From contig JALOKO010000268.1 in NCBI GenBank assembly GCA_025456495.1, positions 1 to 7,799 of the forward strand: a DNA stretch of 7,799 nucleotides. The letters are read 5' to 3'. Under the pieces are notes generated by a model that was not told where the DNA came from, ran no database searches, and saw only the letters and a list, made by a program, of their open reading frames with translations. Both the position numbers and the translations under genes were made by a program. The DNA is from Bryobacterales bacterium. GTDB lineage: Bacteria > Acidobacteriota > Terriglobia > Bryobacterales > Bryobacteraceae. Of this stretch, positions 1 through 4,494 are shown piece by piece; the first letter of the stretch is position 1, and each line of letters begins with the position of its first letter.

Positions 1-79
1 TCACGATGTGGGCCGCCACCCGGTAGCACGGGATGACGACGGCGATGCGCAGCCGGGGATTCGAAGTCGAGGGATTCAA
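1..79 (-). CDS. Family 2 glycosyltransferase, N-terminal fragment (runs off window)
   Basis: Only the first 26 codons lie in the window. They read MNPSTSNPRLRIAVVIPCYR, followed by VAAHIV and the window edge. The run IAVVIPCYR is the first beta strand and nucleotide-binding start of GT2 (GT-A fold) glycosyltransferases, whose usual form is VVIPCYNE. Such enzymes transfer sugars from nucleotide-sugar donors to a lipid or glycan acceptor at the cytoplasmic membrane. The start is uncertain. The TTG at 79-77 is the only conventional start codon I find between the upstream stop and the GT2 strand, and no purine-rich ribosome site precedes it. The gap to the deacetylase stop is 13 bases, so the gene is probably the next member of the same operon. 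Donor and acceptor cannot be inferred from this fragment. Confidence 0.8.
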   Translation of the reverse strand, partial: MNPSTSNPRLRIAVVIPCYRVAAHIV

Positions 80-92
80 GACGAGGCTTGGT

Positions 93-935
93 TTAAAGGG
101 TGAGACACTGGCGTTTGATGTACTCACTGTAAGTATTTCCTTGGGGACAAGCCCTCAATAGCCCGGCAATGCGCCGAGGCAGCGAACCGCGGCGAAAAAA
201 CAGTAATGCGTTCATTGGCAGGTTCCCGCGTACGCCAGCGTGGATCGTCCATGGTTGGTCCCGGTCGATATCGTACGGATGAAAGTAGGAGATGAGTGGC
301 AAAGGCGAGCGAGAGACGGGCAATCGCTGCCTGACCAGCCACCACGGCAGCACACGAAAGTAAGTCCCGGAGAAGAGCGGGAGGGGACCGAGGCCAAAAA
401 ACTTGGACACAGTGACAGGAATTTCCCACACGCCGTCCTGACGACAAGGGGCGGCCCCGAAGTCCGGCCAACCAAACAGTGGGTTGGCGGCGGGCAGCAC
501 CGAGCTGGAATAGGTGAATCCCTCGCGGGCGAGCACAGCATGGGCCCACGCACAGCGGGCAGTCAGCGACAGCAGCGGAGCTCGAAACCCGTGGACGCGA
601 ATACCAGCGGCGGATTCCACCGCCGCGCGATTCGCGCGTAGATCCGCAGCGAACGTTTCGGGATTGAATTGATCGAGGGTCAGATGACGGTCGCCGTGGC
701 AGCCGAGTTCGTGGCCGGCGTCGGCGATTTTCCGGAGCAGGCCAGGGAATTTTCTGGCAACTTCGCCAACGACAAAGAAGGTGGCGCGCGTCTGGTGGCG
801 CTTGAGCAGATCGAGGTAGCGCTCAACCAGTCCTTCGAGCAGACTTGAGCGTGGATCGCGGCCCGGTTTGGCGGGATAAAACTCTTCGAGATCGATGCTG
901 AAAAGTAGCGACAGTGTTAACGGGGCGGACTTCAT
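93..935 (-). CDS. Polysaccharide deacetylase, NodB fold, DUF3473/exosortase-locus type
   Basis: The 280-residue product is predicted to remove N-acetyl groups from a glycan in a metal-dependent reaction. Visible motifs are SIDLEEFY (residues 13-20; Asp15 is the likely catalytic-base position), TFFVVGEVARKFP after residue 50, the zinc-ligand pair HGDRH (His80, His84), GFRAP (Arg118), WEIPVTVSKFFGLGPLPL and SYFHPYDID (His219). The WEIPV and YFHPYD signatures, with little sequence after them, resemble deacetylases from exosortase/EPS loci rather than chitin deacetylases. The second acidic residue of motif 1, often Asp, is Glu here. I chose the ATG at 935 because it overlaps the upstream ATP-grasp stop as ATGA. 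The 23 extra upstream codons in the same frame lie over the ATP-grasp C-terminus and look unlike family sequence. No signal peptide is obvious, so the site of action is unclear. The natural glycan is unknown. Confidence 0.9.
   Translation of the reverse strand: MKSAPLTLSLLFSIDLEEFYPAKPGRDPRSSLLEGLVERYLDLLKRHQTRATFFVVGEVARKFPGLLRKIADAGHELGCHGDRHLTLDQFNPETFAADLRANRAAVESAAGIRVHGFRAPLLSLTARCAWAHAVLAREGFTYSSSVLPAANPLFGWPDFGAAPCRQDGVWEIPVTVSKFFGLGPLPLFSGTYFRVLPWWLVRQRLPVSRSPLPLISYFHPYDIDRDQPWTIHAGVRGNLPMNALLFFRRGSLPRRIAGLLRACPQGNTYSEYIKRQCLTL
932..935 (-). other. ATGA stop/start overlap (translational coupling)
   Basis: On the minus strand the four bases read ATGA. They provide the ATG of the deacetylase and the TGA of the ATP-grasp gene. 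The 25 bases upstream contain no AGGAG-like element, so re-initiation after termination is the likely way the deacetylase is translated. The overlap also decides the deacetylase start. Confidence 0.75.
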
Positions 936-1927
936 GGACGGGTCTGGTGTCCGCGACGGAGGTAGCGCCAGTATTTGGGGTTGAGCGCGAGCAGTGCGGG
1001 ACACAGCCCGCAGGCTAGGCTGCCACGCCAGTCGTTGCCGTCGAATTCCTCAGAATCCTTCAGTGTGCCGCGGAGAAACCGGCCGAGCGATTCGCGTTGA
1101 CCTGAGGCTTCGCTCAGGTAGCGGAGTATGTCACCGGGCAGCAGCCAGCGACACACCACGCCAGATCGGTATGCCGGCAGCGTCGCCGGCAGAGGCCGAC
1201 CGAGCGCCGCGTCGGCATAGAGCGTGGGAAAGTCGACGCCTGCGCGGACGGCTAGAGCCAGGCTGCCCCAGAATCGCGGGTTGATTTCCAGCAACAGTGG
1301 GCGGCGCGTGACCGGGTGAATCTTCCATTCAACCATCGCAACACCGCGCCAGCCGAGCGCGGAGAGCAGGCGTTGACTGAAGTCGTGCAGTTCATCGAGC
1401 GGGACACTGTCGCGCTGGGTGCTTGGGCCGCCGCTGACGGGATACTGGCGCAGACGACGGTGGGCGAACGATGCGCGCGGTTGTGAATCGTGATCGAAAA
1501 GCATGCTGACTCCGCGGGCCTCCCCGTCGGCCGGAATCCGCTCCTGCAACAGCAGAGGTCCGTGTGCGCTCCAATGTTCATCGAGCGGCGTATCCCGGAT
1601 GGCCGCGCCGTAAACGATTCCGCTCGAACCGGAGCCGGTGCGCGGCTTGATGACGAAGTTTTCTGCGGGATGGGCGGCAATCAAGCGAGCCAATTCCTCA
1701 ACCGAGGCGGGGGCAAAGGTGCGAGGACAAGGGATGCCGAGCTGCTGGGCGATCTCGAACGTGCGCGCCTTGTCCCGGGCGACGGCGAAGGATGATTCCG
1801 TGGGCAACAGCCAGTGAACGTTGCCGGGCAGGCTGGCTCCGTGCTGCAGGAGCCATTCGCAGGTGGCGTCCTCCATCGGCAGCAGCGCGATCAGACGGCC
1901 GTGCGCCGCTTGCACCGCCTGTTGCAA
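932..1927 (-). CDS. ATP-grasp ligase (COG3919-like), N-terminus displaced
   Basis: ATP-grasp enzymes activate a carboxylate as acyl-phosphate and join it to an amine or other nucleophile. Numbered from the TTG at 1927 (331 residues), visible features are the linker DKARTFEIAQQLGIPCPRT (52-70), the ATP-binding strand FVIKPRTGSGSSG (Lys94), LLLQERIPADGEARG (126-139), and the magnesium-binding core MVEWK (Glu200) with LLLEINPRFWGSL (Glu214, Asn216, Arg218). These are canonical, so the catalytic domain looks intact. The TTG is only the first possible start codon in frame and is probably not the native start. Family-like sequence (GYDVFALGDS, HSRYTTRSF, SDPAAF) continues upstream in the same frame to about 2066. 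No ATG, GTG or TTG lies between 1927 and the in-frame stop near 2145. The start at 1927 would cut off most of the N-terminal preATP-grasp domain. The substrate is unknown; modification of an amino sugar is a guess from the neighbours. Confidence 0.85.
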   Translation of the reverse strand: MQQAVQAAHGRLIALLPMEDATCEWLLQHGASLPGNVHWLLPTESSFAVARDKARTFEIAQQLGIPCPRTFAPASVEELARLIAAHPAENFVIKPRTGSGSSGIVYGAAIRDTPLDEHWSAHGPLLLQERIPADGEARGVSMLFDHDSQPRASFAHRRLRQYPVSGGPSTQRDSVPLDELHDFSQRLLSALGWRGVAMVEWKIHPVTRRPLLLEINPRFWGSLALAVRAGVDFPTLYADAALGRPLPATLPAYRSGVVCRWLLPGDILRYLSEASGQRESLGRFLRGTLKDSEEFDGNDWRGSLACGLCPALLALNPKYWRYLRRGHQTRP

Positions 1928-2670
1928 GACTCCGCTGAATGCAGCTGGATCGCTCGCAGCCGTGGGACCGCGAAAGCTGCGGGTCGTATATCGGGAATGG
2001 AGTCCGGTAGACAGAAAGCTGTCACCGAGGGCGAAGACATCATAGCCTGCCGCAAGCGACGGAAATATGCCTCGTCGGCGGCCGCCAGGAGTTCCCAGTC
2101 CCCGCGGCTGTCGCCATAGGCGAAAAGCCGGTACGCCTTACGATCCGGAAACTTGGCGAGCAGGCGTCGCACCTTTTCAGCGCCATGGCAGTTGGGGCCG
2201 TCCTGGCGTCCAGTCAGGCGATGCTCCCGTGATTCGACGTGGCTCCCGAGCACCGCAGTCACGCCCTCCGTTTCCGCCCACGGTTCGATCCATTCGGGAA
2301 AGGAGGCCGTGATGATCACCACCCTATGTCCTTGGGACCGGTGAAAGCGCAGGCGCCGGAGGGCCTCCGGGCGAATGAGGGCGGGAATCCGGGTGCGGGC
2401 AAATTCGCGCGCCAGACCTTGATAGGTTTCCAGCGACTCGCCCGCAAATTGACGGGCGAAAAGCGCCATCTTATGGGTTTCGTTTCCGGTGAGTCGGGCG
2501 AGATAGAGAGCGAGCAACGGGGCGGTCAGCGTGAGATCCAAGGCCAGTTGCAGGGGGGCGCGCCTCCAGGCGAGAAAACGGATGAAGGTGTCGCGGGCAG
2601 TCAGGGTTCCGTCAAAGTCGAAGGCGGCGATAGCCGGTCCATCCAAGGTGCTGGTCCTAGCTTCGCTCAT
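1891..2670 (-). CDS. HAD superfamily subfamily IB phosphatase-like hydrolase with frame-shifted tail
   Basis: This is a 259-residue open frame. HAD motifs are complete: motif I DFDGTLT (Asp18 nucleophile, Asp20), motif II IITAS (120-123), motif III GAEKVRRLL (Lys166) and motif IV YGDSRGDWELL (Asp187, Asp191). The spacing, with a helical cap between residues 30 and 105, fits the IB (PSPase-like) branch that hydrolyses small phosphomonoesters. Family members normally end shortly after the ADEAYFRR-type segment (198-205), at about 205-210 residues. The last roughly 54 residues here look like the ATP-grasp coding sequence read in the wrong frame, so the native C-terminus was probably near residue 206. 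The ATG at 2670 overlaps the methyltransferase stop by 14 bases. No Shine-Dalgarno sequence is visible. In this setting the protein may dephosphorylate a sugar or lipid intermediate, but the substrate is unknown. Confidence 0.85.
   Translation of the reverse strand: MSEARTSTLDGPAIAAFDFDGTLTARDTFIRFLAWRRAPLQLALDLTLTAPLLALYLARLTGNETHKMALFARQFAGESLETYQGLAREFARTRIPALIRPEALRRLRFHRSQGHRVVIITASFPEWIEPWAETEGVTAVLGSHVESREHRLTGRQDGPNCHGAEKVRRLLAKFPDRKAYRLFAYGDSRGDWELLAAADEAYFRRLRQAMMSSPSVTAFCLPDSIPDIRPAAFAVPRLRAIQLHSAESCNRRCKRRTAV
1928..2066 (-). pseudogene. Orphan in-frame preATP-grasp coding remnant, lacking a start codon
   Basis: In the ATP-grasp frame this stretch reads FPSLAAGYDVFALGDSF, then LSTGLHSRYTTRSFRGP, then TAASDPAAFSGVL, directly joined to the ATP-grasp gene. 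The pattern of helix end plus AGYDV strand plus SRY plus DP.AF is typical of the N-terminal Rossmann-like domain of carboligase-type ATP-grasp proteins. The preceding first beta strand and most of helix 1, about 20 residues, are not found. Further upstream the frame reads low-complexity Gly/Arg/Pro translation of the HAD gene and reaches a TAA near 2145. The stretch is therefore real coding history without a visible initiation site. It could be expressed by frameshifting from the HAD gene, or be a relic of a deletion. Confidence 0.65.
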
Positions 2671-3271
2671 CGGCCGGCTTGCGATACACTCCGACGAGAT
2701 TGGACCCCAACGGGGCGGGAACGAGATTGATCATCTTGTACCACAGGGCGGATTCCAAGCGCACACCAAGGAGATATGAGAAGACATAGTTGATTTCAAT
2801 CGCCTCCATGCCGAGCAGTTCGCCGAGGATGCGAAAACTGCGCGGAGTAAACGGGCGGACGTGCGTCGGATCATTCCAGAAATCGGCGCAGGGTGTCGGG
2901 GCAGACAGGACTAGCAGCCCGCCCGGCGGCAGCATGGCCACCAACTTGGACAATTCAGCCGTTGCATCGGGGATGTGCTCGATCACGGACTGGAGAAAGA
3001 TCGCGTCGAATTTTTCCTCACGCAGTGCCGGCGCACTGGCGTCGCCCAGCAAAACCTGCAAGCCGCGGCGTTTGGCGAGTTCCACTGAGCGAGTGGAATT
3101 GTCGATCCCTACCGCAGGCAGGCCGAGATCCTGGCAAAGCTGAATCACGTCACCGGGACCGCAGCCATAATCGAGCAACCGGCGGCAGCCGTGCTGTTGC
3201 AGCTGCTGGATGACCTTGGTGAAGTAACGCCGCCGGATGCGGCCGAAGATTCCGGAATATTCTAAATACAT
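2657..3271 (-). CDS. Class I SAM-dependent methyltransferase
   Basis: This 204-residue protein has the Rossmann-like methyltransferase layout. Motif I, LLDYGCGPG (32-40), binds SAM. The acidic end of strand 2 is VGIDNS (Asp57). LLGDASAP (74-81) fits motif II/III, IFLQSVIEHIPD (91-102) is the strand 4 region, and MLPPGGLLVLSAPTP follows as strand 5. The segment WNDPTHVRPFTPRS (132-145) is the loop seen in many methyltransferases of capsule and EPS loci. No membrane segment or signal peptide is visible, so it should be cytoplasmic. It may O-methylate a sugar or lipid-linked glycan, which is inferred from context. The ATG at 3271 lies 8 bases after the aminotransferase TAA. The upstream bases AAGTTGCCAC give no clear ribosome site. 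The GC content of the operon rises sharply from this gene onward. Confidence 0.9.
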   Translation of the reverse strand: MYLEYSGIFGRIRRRYFTKVIQQLQQHGCRRLLDYGCGPGDVIQLCQDLGLPAVGIDNSTRSVELAKRRGLQVLLGDASAPALREEKFDAIFLQSVIEHIPDATAELSKLVAMLPPGGLLVLSAPTPCADFWNDPTHVRPFTPRSFRILGELLGMEAIEINYVFSYLLGVRLESALWYKMINLVPAPLGSNLVGVYRKPADERS

Positions 3272-3279
3272 GTGGCAAC

Positions 3280-4494
3280 TTATTGCATGAAGCTTCGTGT
3301 TGTTGCGGCGAGTCGTAAAATCTCGGGTTCCGACATGAATGGATGGCAGGGCAAAGTGAGTAATTCGGCGCAGATGCGGGCGGCGCCGGGGTGGACTTTG
3401 GCATCCACCCGCATCCCGTGCTCAACGTACATGGGCGAGGCCTCGTAGCCTTGTCTTACGAGATGTTTGCACAGCTCATCTCGACGGCCATTTCCAACCA
3501 GGATCGGGTAACGAATGTAATGGCAACGATCCTGGCGGGGATGGCGGTTAATCAGAGTAACGCTGGTGATCCCCTGTAAAGCGGCCTCCAGTGCGAAGGC
3601 GTTCTCATTTCGCACATGTAAGTTCGCATCGAGACCCGCCAGTAATTGACGGCCCAGACTGCTTTGAAACCGCGAGAGGCGTTCGGACAAACGGGGGCTA
3701 TCCACGGCGAAATCGTATTCGCTGGCTGTTTTGCGGATGGTGTCTTCCATCGAAAAGTTTTTCTTCGCAACGCCAACCTTGGAGATCAAGGCGCTGAAGA
3801 TACCATAACATGACGGTCTGATGAGGATGCTGTAGGCTAGGGACCTGACGAAGGCCAGCACCGGGTTGGCGGTGGGGCCGGTTGAAAAAAGGTCTAGCGA
3901 GTTGGGAATCTGGCTCAGTGTCATTCCACCGCCAATTGGCAAGGCCTTCCCTTCTTGGAAATTCAGAATGCTGAAGTGGCCGTAGCTGCCGAGTTCGCGT
4001 CCAGCAAAGCTGCCTCCCAAAGTGTAGTCCGCGCCTTCCAACAGGAGCCAATTCCGTTCTGTGCACATCGTGCGTATAGCCATCATATCCGCACTCAGAC
4101 CGAAGAGGTTGGGGATGAGAATTGCTCCAACTTTTCCGTCGTCCGCTACTCGCAAATCTTCACAACGCACCGCCAGATTGCCGGGGTCAGTGTCACAGTA
4201 ACGATAGGGCATCCCGGCAGCTTGGATTCCATGAATAAAACTGGGACAGGAATAACGCGGCAGAATTATCGATGCCTCTGGTTTGCAGAGCCGTTTTGCG
4301 GCGGCCACTGCTGCGTAGGTGCTTCTCATTAGAGAAGAAAACGCGATACCGGTTTTCATACCCAGACGACTGGCTAGCAATGATTCGAGATCTTCCTTGC
4401 CAGATCGAGTCGAGGAATTTGCAGCAGCGCGTAACACCACGCTGAGGCCGATGGGTGTAGCGGCGGAAGGTTGAAGACGGTAGAAGCTGTTCAA
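3280..4494 (-). CDS. DegT/DnrJ/EryC1/StrS-family PLP aminotransferase
   Basis: The protein has 404 residues when read from the TTG at 4494. DegT-family enzymes transfer an amino group, usually from glutamate, to a keto-sugar nucleotide. Supporting features are AFSSLMRSTYAAVAAAK near residues 51-67, ILPRYSCPSFIHGIQAAG (the P.Y.C.....AI region), LIPNLFGLSADM (126-137), LLLEGADYTLGGSF (150-163), the likely Schiff-base lysine in FSILNFQEGKALPIGGG (Lys183) and the C-terminal LPCHPFMSEPEI (381-392). The usual ED.AQ motif before the lysine is altered here to EGADY. The family-like N-terminus starts at NSFYRLQPSAATPIG. The 84 codons upstream in the same frame are out-of-frame glycosyltransferase sequence, so I reject the longer ORF. 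The TTG overlaps the upstream TGA. Base composition is lower in GC than the genes that follow. The substrate sugar is unknown. Confidence 0.85.
   Translation of the reverse strand: MNSFYRLQPSAATPIGLSVVLRAAANSSTRSGKEDLESLLASRLGMKTGIAFSSLMRSTYAAVAAAKRLCKPEASIILPRYSCPSFIHGIQAAGMPYRYCDTDPGNLAVRCEDLRVADDGKVGAILIPNLFGLSADMMAIRTMCTERNWLLLEGADYTLGGSFAGRELGSYGHFSILNFQEGKALPIGGGMTLSQIPNSLDLFSTGPTANPVLAFVRSLAYSILIRPSCYGIFSALISKVGVAKKNFSMEDTIRKTASEYDFAVDSPRLSERLSRFQSSLGRQLLAGLDANLHVRNENAFALEAALQGITSVTLINRHPRQDRCHYIRYPILVGNGRRDELCKHLVRQGYEASPMYVEHGMRVDAKVHPGAARICAELLTLPCHPFMSEPEILRLAATTRSFMQ
4491..4494 (-). other. TTGA stop/start overlap (translational coupling at a TTG start)
   Basis: The minus strand reads CCCTTGAAC here. 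TGA ends the GT-C glycosyltransferase and TTG is the only credible start of the aminotransferase, giving a four-base TTGA overlap analogous to the common ATGA. No AGGAG-like element precedes it. The alternative starts are tandem GTG codons at 4440-4435, which would remove 18 residues of family-like sequence. Confidence 0.6.

Noticed and set aside
240..641. Plus-strand open frame of 133 codons
   Set aside because: It is a shadow of the deacetylase with Arg/Gly/Gln-rich composition and no recognisable domain. The same applies to the plus-strand frames at 994-1284, 1490-1795, 2239-2730 and 4650-5081.
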